NCBI GenBank assembly: GCA_001970955.1
Contig: MPUH01000997.1
Location: 1-26,597 of the forward strand
Direction of reading: 5' to 3'
DNA length: 26,597 nucleotides
From: Stentor coeruleus
Lineage: Eukaryota; Ciliophora; Heterotrichea; Heterotrichida; Stentoridae
Shown: piece after piece, positions 11,101-19,634 of the stretch
How the letters are laid out: each line of letters begins with the position of its first letter
How positions within the stretch are numbered: the stretch's first letter is position 1
Position numbers and translations under genes: made by a program
Notes under the pieces: generated by a model
The model's database searches: none
Told to the model about the DNA's origin: nothing
What the model saw: the letters and a program-made list of their open reading frames with translations, nothing else

Positions 11101-12403
11101 ATAAATCTTTAGCTTTATAAGAATTTGATATGTATTCGGATATTGAGGTTTTATAGAGATCAATATGAATTAGTTGAGTTTTTATTGATAACTCACATGG
11201 GATTTTAGCTTTTTCAGATATGACTAAGGTTGTTAAGCTGATGAAATTTGGGTTTTGGATGCTAAGTTGGGTTATTAGTTCAATGGCCCGGCTTTGGATT
11301 TTCCAAGAACCAGTTTCGAAGCTTGAATAGTAAAGATATTCGCTTAGTAATTGTATAGAATCAACAGGAGAAAAGGATTCTTGGACGTAATCAAGGATTG
11401 CAGCTAAGTTGAGCCAGGGAGAACTACAGTTCATATCTATTAGATTTCTTATTATTGAGCTTTTGTTCTCATGAGCTCCAAGAAACTCTAATAATATCAA
11501 ATCACATGGGAAATTTCTTGAAGCTTTGACGGAAGCTCTTAAATACTCATTAACAGAACGTTCTGAATTCGTCATATCAACAAAATCCTCAACAACTTTA
11601 GTCAAATTTTTAGCCAAAAGGTGTTCCTTAATTTCATCCTTTCTCAAAGCTTCAATAAGCAGATTTATACAAGCAATATTAACCTGAAATCCAACTTCAG
11701 TTAAATTTTTATTATTGTTTTCAATATGTTTATCAATTGCCCCTATCCATACTTTTGCTTCCTCATAAGCTCCAGTCACTAACTGTTCTCCCTCTCCACT
11801 AAAAGCTATATGGAAAATCATGAGTTTTTTAGCTAGCCTCGATAGTTTTTCTCTATGAAATGCCCATTTTTTCCTTATATAAATCTGAGGTAGACTTAAA
11901 ATTTCTAGTATAGAATTGCAAAGTAAAAAGCAATTTATTCCAGTCAAAAAGTTGAAATCTTCAATTTGTTTAATAATATAAGAAAACTCCAAACCTGATT
12001 TTATTTGGCTTTTAATATCCAAAAGCAGTTTTTTAATAATATAATCTTTACGGTCATCCATAAAAACAACGCTAGGATTTCTGGTATTTTTAACACTAGA
12101 GGCTAATTCTCTTGTGCTACTTGTGAAATGAGTTTTTTCAGGGATTTTGTTTGTAACAGAAGTACTACGGTCTCTAAGAGTCCCTTTTGGTGAAGAGTTT
12201 CCACCACCACTTAGCCCGTATTTACTAATAAGGACTATTTTACGAGAAGGGTTATAAGATGTATTCCATGGATTTGGAGTTAGGAATTGAGATAAAAAAT
12301 AAGTTGGAGCGTTTGGATTTATACAAATACCGTTTTCATATACATCAGACACCCATGAAGCTCCATTATATCTTGGAAAAATCTGATACTTAAATTGAGA
12401 CAT
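8120..12403 (-). CDS. STAND NTPase: NB-ARC with TPR repeats, 1427 residues
   Basis: This is a signal-transduction ATPase of the STAND class (the class of plant NLRs, APAF1 and bacterial regulators), which switch from ADP-bound monomer to ATP-bound oligomer. Residues 1-100 are Ser/Thr/Gly-rich and probably disordered. Residues 115-430 look all-helical, perhaps ARM/HEAT-like. A P-loop GKKGTGKTS (472-480) follows, with Walker B MFLIIFDDV (543-551) and a sensor-like GHIILTSE (565-572) as in NB-ARC proteins, then a probable winged-helix part to about 740. From about 760 to the end there are many helix pairs with TPR features (YTNQIKKAISLLENI, YKKHELQQALDYYTKALE, YDDAENYLKDAVDLA, MGKYAKAIDQMESVVEDL), resembling kinesin-light-chain or sensor repeats that bind ligands. 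No membrane segment is seen. The frame runs without any visible intron and ends in TAA. The NB-ARC-TPR arrangement is known from bacteria, fungi and protists; the trigger here is unknown. Confidence 0.9.
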   Translation of the reverse strand: MSQFKYQIFPRYNGASWVSDVYENGICINPNAPTYFLSQFLTPNPWNTSYNPSRKIVLISKYGLSGGGNSSPKGTLRDRSTSVTNKIPEKTHFTSSTRELASSVKNTRNPSVVFMDDRKDYIIKKLLLDIKSQIKSGLEFSYIIKQIEDFNFLTGINCFLLCNSILEILSLPQIYIRKKWAFHREKLSRLAKKLMIFHIAFSGEGEQLVTGAYEEAKVWIGAIDKHIENNNKNLTEVGFQVNIACINLLIEALRKDEIKEHLLAKNLTKVVEDFVDMTNSERSVNEYLRASVKASRNFPCDLILLEFLGAHENKSSIIRNLIDMNCSSPWLNLAAILDYVQESFSPVDSIQLLSEYLYYSSFETGSWKIQSRAIELITQLSIQNPNFISLTTLVISEKAKIPCELSIKTQLIHIDLYKTSISEYISNSYKAKDLFIPKSIPKWLQNLEAGRETEDLIMILNNSGYKTICITGKKGTGKTSLALTYYKTRRNFYKKLIFIRATNRGVLENSFIKISKKLGIIEQETIDEVIKSVVRFLNKSDEMFLIIFDDVKDLAGIKGYFPTRGHIILTSEFEVFGLRYEVSEPSLEVLIKYLEKTKDSKGIADRCLGDWHIGKLYRNISDKKKCVPFVAYGQSLYEKICEDLCNIQGIDIVLQCLGLLENFPLQINYAKKVLEKASKTEIYDSDINIEVTLCKMSDWGLVYEKKNFYFMLEPNFHSFLSKSYIKNPDECAKILSELYLSIDFSIYTKDLNAYYYGRLLENCHILNSQNLNCVGILLFVRGLYYLYHIKNFISAIDDFTRALNMFDTLDSFKEKTFFLLGRCYLYTNQIKKAISLLENISNSLSDPELTLYSKVYLIKSYEIIGQGVKIRNIIFNKSSSLSTIQFEESALYIIHGICRLFLTEKKLKNLITPYSLFLHSNTPSILLLETLWKLSLFFEYKERWTTVLAYINLIAQTLGVHQVLQPGTMRSAMDSIINLVFEIKVKTEDLLGENHYTLSYAYIILAKVHATLGINDLRIKNLDRALEIRTKKYGPDQLCVAEVQLEIAKYYGIKVKSIDLAYKYIKKAEKTIKATAGESTIIYARVIDLKGLILAKDNQLTEATNLINQSFAIKNCILAKSSDNEEMSQSFASLGLISYKKHELQQALDYYTKALEPNHKIYLSTFWALKAYKIALELHSYQQALEFKNQQIRLLIHIYDANSEIVFNEYQKAYQLAIDIKSYEQANNIALGSLDILKGMSNKNTLNYNQSMYMIKVADSFTKIRKYDDAENYLKDAVDLAKKDNGIKSFEYTNAKYALGIFYKDMGKYAKAIDQMESVVEDLTGKRKGKILVDIGLCYMKIMKVEKAKGVLDSAMKIYNDEGLKLEVGKVYVIFSYLYKDNALFMKKSLKKAIEIYSKELGSEHTETIHLCSRLNSLKSLSSTSLI

Positions 12404-12783
12404 ATTACAACTGAAATAATTTATCTGTTCATTGCATCATTTTAATCTACCAATATAATAAGGATAATATATATGAAAAAGGTATAAAAATTATAATATT
12501 TTCTGCTTTCAAATACTTTTTGTTTTAATAAAACTAACTCTCACTAATAAATTTACTAAATTTCTACCTTGAAAATTTAAAAATCATATAAAACTCAAGC
12601 CTGAAACTATTCTTCCCAAACTACAACTTGGAATAGCCTTAAAACCCTAGCATATCCTAAATCCCATCCCAAAGCCTATAATCAAAACCCCAAAAAAAAA
12701 AAAAAATCATCTTTAAAAACTGTAAAACTTTTCTTATCTTCCACAAACCCAATCAAATCAATCTTCATACATTATTTACTTAA
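12404..12783. other. A/C-rich intergenic region
   Basis: No gene is seen. The stretch is A/C-rich on the + strand and contains a run of about 15 A at 12692-12706. It lies between two minus-strand genes, so the left part should be the promoter of the STAND gene and the right part the 3' UTR of the 206-residue gene. Confidence 0.4.
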
Positions 12784-13404
12784 TCACTTTTTCTTATATC
12801 CCTGCCTACTACTCGAAACATGAAAAATTCCTTTTTCCGAAGACTTGAATTGCCATGGTAAGTTTTTATTACATCTCTGTCTTATCTTAACCATAATAAC
12901 CGGACAAAATTCAGTAATTTTACATGGTTTCCTAATACTATTTCTTGATAAATACCCACAATAAGGTCTTTTATATTCTATAACACTATGAGTATTAGTT
13001 TGTTTTAATATATAAGTATCATTCCAATCTCCAACTTTAGCGAATTTTATCTTCATTTGGGTCTTTGAAGCTATTTCACTATCAGAATTCTCATTATGTG
13101 CATCAGGTGATACAGTTCTAACTTTAATTTTCTCTACAATTTTTGTCGCAATTGGTATATTAACAGGAGGTTTATATGAGTTTTCTTGATTAATTGTCGA
13201 TATTTTAATCTCAGGGGGCATTATTGTATTATCCGCTCTAAAAGTATCGATAAATTCTAATGAGTTGCATTGTATACCCATTGTGTTTATTGATGGGGTT
13301 TCTGATTGTGCACGTTTATGAGTAAGTTTTCTATTGTTTAGACCTGAAAATGGGGTGTAAGTATCTTTGATTGATTTGATCGGCATTAGCATTGAGTATT
13401 TCAT
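12784..13404 (-). CDS. Unknown protein, 206 residues
   Basis: I do not recognise this protein. It begins MKYSMLMPIKSIKD and is hydrophilic and basic. The first 110 residues look disordered and rich in Thr, Ser and Asn. A better ordered part follows at about 115-180 (MKIKFAKVGDWNDTYIL, VIEYKRPYCGYLSRN, KITEFCPVIMVKIRQRCNKN), and the tail is basic (SSSRQGYKKK). No membrane segment or signal peptide is visible. It ends in TGA, which shows that TGA is a real stop codon in this genome. It is divergently arranged with the cation/calcium exchanger gene; the start codon lies inside one copy of a duplicated promoter segment. The function is unknown. Confidence 0.75.
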   Translation of the reverse strand: MKYSMLMPIKSIKDTYTPFSGLNNRKLTHKRAQSETPSINTMGIQCNSLEFIDTFRADNTIMPPEIKISTINQENSYKPPVNIPIATKIVEKIKVRTVSPDAHNENSDSEIASKTQMKIKFAKVGDWNDTYILKQTNTHSVIEYKRPYCGYLSRNSIRKPCKITEFCPVIMVKIRQRCNKNLPWQFKSSEKGIFHVSSSRQGYKKK

Positions 13405-13673
13405 AATGATTTTTATATTATTATTTGTATATAATTATGATTTTTGGTATCGAAATTAATTTTTAGATTAAAATAGGTTTAAATTAGATTGAAATAGGTT
13501 TAAATTAGATTGAAATATGGGTTGTTGTAACAAATAATGTCGGTAGATCATAATGATTTTTATATTATTATTTGTATATAATTATGATTTTTGGTATCGA
13601 AATTAATTTTTAGATTAAAATAGGTTTAAATTAGATTGAAATATGGGTTGTTGTAACAAATAATGTCGGTAGA
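13401..13673. repeat. Tandem duplication of a divergent promoter
   Basis: Copy 1 is 13401-13547 (147 bp) and copy 2 is 13548-13673 (126 bp). They are identical except that copy 1 carries a 21-bp unit twice (13475-13495 and 13496-13516) and copy 2 once (13622-13642). Each copy spans from the start codon region of the minus-strand 206-residue gene to the start codon region of the plus-strand exchanger. Each copy therefore carries both ATG contexts, and the true promoter between the two genes may originally have been only about 110-130 bp. Confidence 0.95.
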
Positions 13674-15231
13674 AACTTTAGAGTGTGCTAGTGTTTTTGA
13701 TGATAATAATCGATGTGCATATGCAGAAAATTACTGTGACCCATTTTATGTGTTTTATTTTTGCACTTTTGATGAACACCCAGCTTTTTATATACTCATT
13801 GTGAAATTTATGTAGTTCTTGCTGTTTGTATATCTTATTTACTTACTAGGGTCAACTGCAGACTTGTATTTTTCTCCAGCACTAGCATCATTATCAGATA
13901 CTCTAAAACTATCTCCCACAGTAGCTGGAGTAACCTTATTAGCCTTTGGCAACGGAGCTCCTGATGTTTTTTCTTCAATCCTCGCAGCTAAAAAGCTCAA
14001 AGTTTCCTTATCAATCGGGGCTTTGTTCGGAGGGGCAATATTCGTAAGTACTGTTGTCTTAGGAAGAGTATCTCTTGTCGGGTCCTGTCAGATGGAAATA
14101 AAAAAAACTTTACGCGATTGCTGTTTACTCTTCATTACAGCCCTTCTTATCATGCTCTATGGCTTTTTAGGGACAATCACAATGTTTCAAGCTTGTTTAT
14201 TCCCATTACTTTACATCTTTTACGTCTTCATAGTCTTTAGAATGGAAAAATCTCAAGAAAAACTCCTACAAAACTCTTTCGAACTTCCAATCATGGAAAC
14301 AAATTTCATTGACTGGGGTGAAATCATTGAAAACTATATAGAAAAACAACCACAAAAAAAATATGTTCAAGTAGGGAATAGAAATGATTTTGAATGGAGT
14401 ATGATAAAACAGAAAATCTTTATAGAAGAAAATCAGTGAATAATATTTAGGACTGAGTTTGCTGATATGGGGATTATTATGAAAATATTATTTATTATAT
14501 TATACCCTGTGAATTTTCTAAGAGAATTGACTATACCTTTTTATACAAAAGAGAACTGGAGTAGGATGAAAGCGAGTTTTTTCCCAATATCTGCTGGGAT
14601 TTTTATTATATATACCCAAGATTGTAAAGAATATATAGTGTTTTATGTTCAGATTTATAATTTCCCTCTTTGGATATTTATAGTTTTTACTAGTATATTC
14701 CTAGGAATAATGATTTTCTGTACATCCAAAAGGACTGTGCTTCCAAGTTATAATGGTAAACTCAAAGCTCTATCTTTTTTTATTAGTGTACTTTGGATCT
14801 GTACAATTTGTGAAATCATGATCGACTTATTAGCTTTGACTGGTACATTATTAGGCTTACCAATTAGTTTTTTAGGTTTAAGTCTATTAGCTTGGGGGAA
14901 CTCAGCAGGGGATTTCTGGGCTAATCCTGCTATAGCACGTTTAGGAATGGGTCAAACAGCAATTACAGCATGTTTTGCTGGACCTTTATTCAATACTTTA
15001 ATAGGTTTTGGGGTTTCTATGATTGTTGGATGCACACAAAGCAAACTAACTTTTCATATACTTAATCATAAAGAACTGCTTATTGCTGGAGCTTTTTTAT
15101 TAGTATCAAGTGCGATTACTGGGGTTTTCTTGATTAGAAATACTGGGAAAATTGTCAGAAATCATGGGTTATTCCAAATTTGTATCTATTTAGTTTTTAG
15201 TGCAAGTTTGTTAGCGTATACATTTTTATAA
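13663..15231 (+). CDS. Cation/calcium exchanger, NCLX/CCX type
   Basis: A membrane antiporter of the CaCA superfamily, closest in layout to NCLX (SLC8B1/SLC24A6) and plant CCX proteins, which exchange Na+ or K+/H+ for Ca2+ across mitochondrial or internal membranes. Removing two 15-nt introns (13801-13815 and 14436-14450) gives 512 residues in three exons. The N-terminal part has the family Cys-rich lead (RCAYAENYCDPFYVFYFC, 17-34). The first alpha repeat contains GSTADLYFSPAL, SPTVAGVTLLAFGNGAPDVFSS, with GNGAPD at 91-96. A cytosolic loop of about 100 residues follows (about 190-290). The second alpha repeat has LSLLAWGNSAGDFWANPAIARLG, with GNSAGD at 402-407. About 11-13 hydrophobic helices are visible. 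Both acidic alpha-repeat residues are kept, so transport activity is likely. The ATG at 13663 lies in the second copy of the duplicated promoter; the first copy's ATG (13537) meets a stop soon. Confidence 0.93.
13801..13815 (+). other. 15-nt intron 1 of exchanger gene
   Basis: The intron reads GTGAAATTTATGTAG and lies between codons. Retained, it ends in an in-frame TAG; removed, it joins FYILI to FLLFVYLIYLLGS, continuing the first membrane helix as in NCLX/CCX proteins. Position 10 is A. Confidence 0.9.
14436..14450 (+). other. 15-nt intron 2 of exchanger gene
   Basis: The intron reads GTGAATAATATTTAG and splits a Gln codon after its second base. Retained, it gives CAG TGA, a stop; removed, it joins EENQ to TEFADMGIIMK inside the cytosolic loop and keeps the second half of the exchanger in frame. 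Position 10 is A. Confidence 0.9.
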
Positions 15232-15337
15232 GAGTTTTTTTTTAAGATAATATCTTTTATTCAAAATCCTTTTATTCTATAAATATTAACACCCTAAATC
15301 CTAATCAAAAATAATATTTTTTCAATATAATCATAAA

Positions 15338-16573
15338 ATGTCTTTGAAAAAAAACGTAGCAATCATCCATCCAGATCTTGGGATTGGAGGAGCAGAACAG
15401 TTAATAGTAAACATCGCTTTAGCCCTACAAATGTCTGGTTATGAAGTTACTATCTTTACTCCAAGACATGAAAAGGAAAGAAGTTTTAAGCCTACTCATG
15501 ATGGTACTTTAAATGTTCAAGTTAAAGGTAGTATTTTCCCATCAAGTATCTTTGGTAAATGTACAGCTCTTTGTAGTATGATTCGAATGTTCTTAGCTAG
15601 TCTTTATGTAATTCTTTTTGGTGGGGAATATGACTTTATAATAATAGACCAAGTTTCAGCTATTTTACCTATTTTCTATCTGAGTTCTAGTAAAGTTATA
15701 TTTTATTGTCATTTCCCAGATCAACTTTTATGCACCCAGCGTCAAAGTTCAATCAAGCGTTTATATCGTTTTTTTATTGACAAAGTTGAAGAAATAGGTT
15801 TATGGAAGCCAGACCTCATATATGTAAACAGCAATTTTACCCTTTCTATAACGAAATCGACTTTTAAATCTTTAGCTTCAATAAACCTTCATATTTTATA
15901 CCCATGCATTGACTTGAATTTTATTTCAAACGCTCCTTATCCACAATTTTTTGAAAATTCAAAGTACTTTTTTTCTTTAAATCGATATGAACGTAAAAAA
16001 AACATTAACTTAGCTATAGAAGCGTATTCATCTTTAAAAGACAAATCAGTCAAACTACTTATTGGTGGAGGTTATGATCCTAAAATGCAAGAAAATGTTG
16101 AACATTATGCAGAATTGTGTGAATTGTGTAAGAAATTAGAGCTTAAATATGTTGAAGTTGACAATTGGGATAAACCTATTAAGAATTTTGACGTGTATTT
16201 TGTTAGAAATTTATCGGAAATACAACGTGAGCAGGCTTTACAGAATGCGTTGGGTGTTTTGTATACACCTGAAAATGGTATGTTTTAAGTAGAACATTTT
16301 GGCATTGTCCCAGTAGAATCTATGGCAAGAGGGACTCCAGTAATAGCAATAAACAGTGGTGGACCTATGGAAAGTGTTAAAAATGAATTGAGTGGGTTTC
16401 TTTTAGATAAAGATCCTAAAAAATGGGGGGAAAAAATGATGATGCTGAGCGAAGACAATGAAAAAAGAACCAAGGTAGGTGCTTATGCTAAAGAGTGGGC
16501 TTTAAAGGAATTTTCATTAAGTTCTATGAGTTCCAAACTAAATGAAGATTTTCAGAAACTCTTAAAACCTTAA
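15338..16573 (+). CDS. ALG2: ALG2-type alpha-1,3/1,6-mannosyltransferase
   Basis: This enzyme adds the second and third mannose from GDP-mannose to the dolichol-linked Man1GlcNAc2 precursor of N-glycans on the cytosolic face of the ER. Splicing one 15-nt intron (16278-16292) gives 406 residues, close to the usual size of ALG2 (about 400-500). Landmarks are the GT4 N-terminal loop DLGIGGAE (13-20), YCHFPDQLL (123-131), which is characteristic of ALG2, VNSNFT (163-168), LNRYERKKNINLAIEAY (about 213-229), and the catalytic EX7E motif E314-E322 (EHFGIVPVE) followed by PVIAINSGGP. A hydrophobic stretch at 84-95 matches the membrane-associated N-terminal part of ALG2. The intron falls exactly inside the EX7E motif. 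The gene follows the exchanger by 106 bp in the same direction and ends in TAA. Confidence 0.93.
16278..16292 (+). other. 15-nt intron in ALG2 gene
   Basis: The intron reads GTATGTTTTAAGTAG. Retained, it places an in-frame TAA; removed, it rebuilds the Glu codon that starts the EX7E catalytic motif (TPENEHFGIVPVE), a strong protein-level proof. Position 10 is A. Confidence 0.95.
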
Positions 16574-17293
16574 GTTTTTTAGATTTAGTAAATAAAATGA
16601 AAGCAGTTTTTATAAATAACAGTAATTTAGAATGTATATTCTTAATTATGTTTAGTCATAAAGCGCTTATGTAATTCTTATAAAACATAGAGTACAAAAA
16701 TAAAATATTTTTTTAGGGCAACTAGAAGTGTAAAATATAACTAAACACCAGATAAAATTGAAAAAATTGATAAAGATATTATGATAAAAAAATATAGAAA
16801 TAAAAATTAAACTGTATAAGATATTTAAATTAATAATATGTATAAGAGTTCAAGATTAGTGTGTTTTGTATTGTTGGGTAGATTTAGTAAGGTGATTGAC
16901 AAATTTTTGTATAAAAAGATCTACAATATGGTAGTAGAAAAGCAAAAAAAAACTAATCAAGATTCATAATTTATCATGAATACATTTATAAGATTGGAAT
17001 TATTAATATTAACAGCCAATATTCCTAAATAAAATTATATTTTCCTTCATTTTACACAAAATCTCAACAAACCTATTATTTTTTGTTGTTGCAAATATTA
17101 TAAATCATAGTACCCAACCTAATTCATATATAAATATGTTAATTACCTGCTGCACAATCTTTCCGACATTCATTTTTTTTCATTAAAAAATCTAACCTAC
17201 AAACCACAAAACTTTCTTCCATTAAAAAATTTGTATATAAACAAAAAAATAATCTAATGAAACTATAACAAAATATATATAAATTATACATAA
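16574..17293. other. AT-rich intergenic region between convergent genes
   Basis: No gene is seen on either strand. The stretch separates the ALG2 and PG-rich repeat genes, whose 3' ends face each other. It is very AT-rich, without the strong strand skew of the intergenic regions further left, though about 17041-17220 is moderately A/C-rich. No clear hairpin or terminator-like signal was found. Confidence 0.45.
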
Positions 17294-18745
17294 TTAAAGC
17301 CAAACATTATCTTTGCCAAGTTCCTTGGCCATATTAAAAGTACGTTTTGAAACTTGAGCCACTTCATATGTACCTGGTCCTATACTTAAAGGAGTTCCAG
17401 TATTAGGTCGATAATCTCCATAGCAACCAGATCTAGTTCCTCCAAATTTATAATTTTGTTTTGGTGCAGACTGACTTCTTAAATCATATTGTCCAGGTCC
17501 TGGAATATTAGAAGTTTTAATTATAAATCTTTGACCTGTTGAATCAAAGCTCAAAGTTTTTTCTAGGAATATAAAATCAGGTGAGCGGGTTTGTTTTATA
17601 TGCCAAGTGTTATGTTTTGAATATGAAATTTGATTATGTTTTTTTGAAGTTTTTTCAAATCTTGGAGCTTTGCTAGTGAATTTTTGAGTCTGTTTCGAGG
17701 ATGGGATTTCAGGTTTATATGTTCCAGGGCCTGGATTTGGGTTGTTTGTGTTGATGTTTGTACTAAAACGTGGGGATTTATTATGAAAAATCCCTTTATT
17801 ATTAGAATCAATAATTGGTTGATAATGACCTGGACCTGGAGTATTTGATGGAGCAGATGCTGCTTTTTTTTCGCTTACACCAAATGGAGCTTTTTCTATA
17901 GACAAATCTGAGGTTATGAGTTTTTTTTTGAGTTTATCGAATTTTTCTTGTTCTTCTTTTGATAAATAGTTCCCTACTGGAGGAATTTGAGGACTTCCTA
18001 TAACATAAGGACCATGAGGATTGTTTGTCATTGGCATATTACGTCTTGTATTACTTCCAAAGCCTACTGGAGCTTCTTTTATTACTATGTTTGTTGAAAG
18101 GTTATAACTTCCTGGGCCTGGACCTTCTTTTTTCTCTAATTTTTCAGTTGCCGCTTTTTTTGTTGATGATGTGAACATCCAACTAACTTTATTATAAGAG
18201 TTTATGTCAGTTAGATATTGTCCTGGACCAATATTATTTTCTAGGTTCTGGGCAAAAACCTCACGTTTGCTTATATATGCCCCGAAAACTGTACCTTGGG
18301 AATAAGGTTTGTTGTCTTGGAATGATGGGTCATAAGAACCTGGTCCAAGACTATGTAATTGTATTTCTTTACTAGGTATAGAAGGTGGTGTTTTATAGAT
18401 TTCAATGTTCATAGATGTATGCTTTTCTTGCATACTTCTTATTTGTGATCTTGATGATAAATCATATGACCCAGGACCTGGAATATTGTCTTTAATATCA
18501 GCAAGTCTTACTGCGCGGGACCCAAAACTTGTCTGGCATCTGTTTTTACATCCCCAAGACTTATGACCTATATAATACCCAGGAGAAGACTGTGAAGTGC
18601 TTGTACTCAATCTTGGTTCTGCACTATCAAAAGGTGCAGTACTTGTTCTTTGTGGTTTATTTTGAGTTATTGAATATGCTCCAGGACCAACTTGATCTGG
18701 GGTATTTGCCCTCCAACATTTCTTGTTCCTCCCATTCCAACTCAT
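17294..18745 (-). CDS. SHIPPO/PG-rich (STPGR) repeat protein, 483 residues
   Basis: This is a sperm-tail PG-rich repeat protein of the ODF3/CIMAP/STPG type. Such proteins associate with ciliary and flagellar microtubules, some lying inside the doublet lumen. About ten repeats built round PGPGxY are visible in order: VGPGAYSI (19-26), SSPGYYIG, IPGPGSYDL, LGPGSYDP, IGPGQYLT, GPGPGSYNL, a weak PPVGNYLS, TPGPGHYQP, PGPGTYKP, IPGPGQYDL and IGPGTYEV near the C-terminus. The spacing between repeats is about 30-60 residues, with Phe/Gly-rich segments such as FGS and FGGTRS between them. There are no membrane segments or signal peptide. The whole gene is one frame from an ATG at 18745 to TAA. I cannot assign it to one named ortholog; STPG1-like and ODF3-like are both possible. 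Confidence 0.9.
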   Translation of the reverse strand: MSWNGRNKKCWRANTPDQVGPGAYSITQNKPQRTSTAPFDSAEPRLSTSTSQSSPGYYIGHKSWGCKNRCQTSFGSRAVRLADIKDNIPGPGSYDLSSRSQIRSMQEKHTSMNIEIYKTPPSIPSKEIQLHSLGPGSYDPSFQDNKPYSQGTVFGAYISKREVFAQNLENNIGPGQYLTDINSYNKVSWMFTSSTKKAATEKLEKKEGPGPGSYNLSTNIVIKEAPVGFGSNTRRNMPMTNNPHGPYVIGSPQIPPVGNYLSKEEQEKFDKLKKKLITSDLSIEKAPFGVSEKKAASAPSNTPGPGHYQPIIDSNNKGIFHNKSPRFSTNINTNNPNPGPGTYKPEIPSSKQTQKFTSKAPRFEKTSKKHNQISYSKHNTWHIKQTRSPDFIFLEKTLSFDSTGQRFIIKTSNIPGPGQYDLRSQSAPKQNYKFGGTRSGCYGDYRPNTGTPLSIGPGTYEVAQVSKRTFNMAKELGKDNVWL

Positions 18746-19082
18746 ATTATTACTATTACAGACTAAAATAATATGACATAGAGCTAGTTTATATTTATTT
18801 TTTTCATTATAAATAATAGCATTATGTATAATACAACGTTTTAATGTAGTTTCAAAGTTTTACTTTTAAAAATATTGCCAATAATTTTTCAATCAAACTG
18901 ACGTTTTTAATACCAGATTACTTTTGTGATTTATTAGACTAAAAAAATTGAAAAACTATTGCTATAACTAGAAAAAGCTTGATATTTATGGGGTTGAATA
19001 AAAAATAACAAAATTTAAAAACTAGGGCTTAAACAAAAAATTATGAGGAATATTTAAGACTGCATCAATTTTTTAAAAATTA
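18746..19082. promoter_or_regulatory. AT-rich region upstream of PG-rich repeat gene
   Basis: No gene is seen. The stretch is very AT-rich with no strong strand skew and must include the promoter of the PG-rich repeat gene, which reads leftward from 18745. No discrete element could be picked out. Confidence 0.3.
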
Positions 19083-19541
19083 TTTATTATATTTTGCAAT
19101 CTATCTACGACTTTACTCTATTAGGAAGGGATTAAAGATACTGTTTACAATAATTATATGAGAGAATTAAGTTTTCTTGATAAAAACTTTTCTACTATTC
19201 ATATAATCAAAAAGCAAAAAATTATATAAATATCCCTTGAAAATAATTTATCTGAACAGCAACATAATCTTAAGTGATTATACCCTATTCAAAAGGAAAA
19301 AGGTAAACTACCTAAATTATCTTATAAAACTTATAAAAATACTGATAGACTACAATCAAAAATGTAAGTTAAAATAACTAAAGATAAAAACATTATCAAT
19401 ATTCCCTGATATGGTTCTGAAAAAGTATATAATATTACAATTTTGCAAATAAAAAAAAGTCAAATTCTAAGTAATAAGTGTTTAAGAAGTGGATATATGC
19501 ATTTAAAGTTCTATGAAAATCATCACAGCATCAGATTTTAA
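19083..19541 (+). pseudogene. Possible decayed reading frame
   Basis: One + strand frame reads like protein over about 150 codons although it is broken by several stops. From ATG 19158 it gives MRELSFLDKNF, later LYPIQKEKGKLPKLSYKTY, then RSGYMHLKFYENHHS, ending in TAA at 19539-19541. Internal stops are TAA (19227), TGA (19275), TAA (19366) and TGA (19408), with one more TAG upstream of the ATG (19122). None of the stops sits in a 15-nt GT...AG intron. The residue mix (balanced charge, Tyr, Leu, Pro) is less extreme than expected from translated AT-rich noise. It could be a relic of a gene or mobile element, but I could not name a family. It may be chance. Confidence 0.25.
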
Positions 19542-19634
19542 TTAAATAAAATTATGTAGATAATAAAACTTTTAACATCATAAAAATATATATATCGCAG
19601 TCATTGCCTATAAAATCTAGAATCAGTTAATTGA

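Noticed and set aside
12784..12786. Reassignment of TGA to an amino acid, as in Blepharisma
   Set aside because: TGA ends the 206-residue gene, and no long frame in the window contains an internal TGA that needs to be read through; Trp is coded by TGG.
15338..16288. Truncated or frameshifted mannosyltransferase
   Set aside because: The stop lies in a 15-nt GT...AG intron; removing it rebuilds the EX7E motif exactly.
16574..17293. tRNA or other structured RNA in spacers
   Set aside because: No T-loop-like TTCGANNC box with a matching cloverleaf was found by eye; low GC makes a hidden small RNA hard to exclude without a covariance search.
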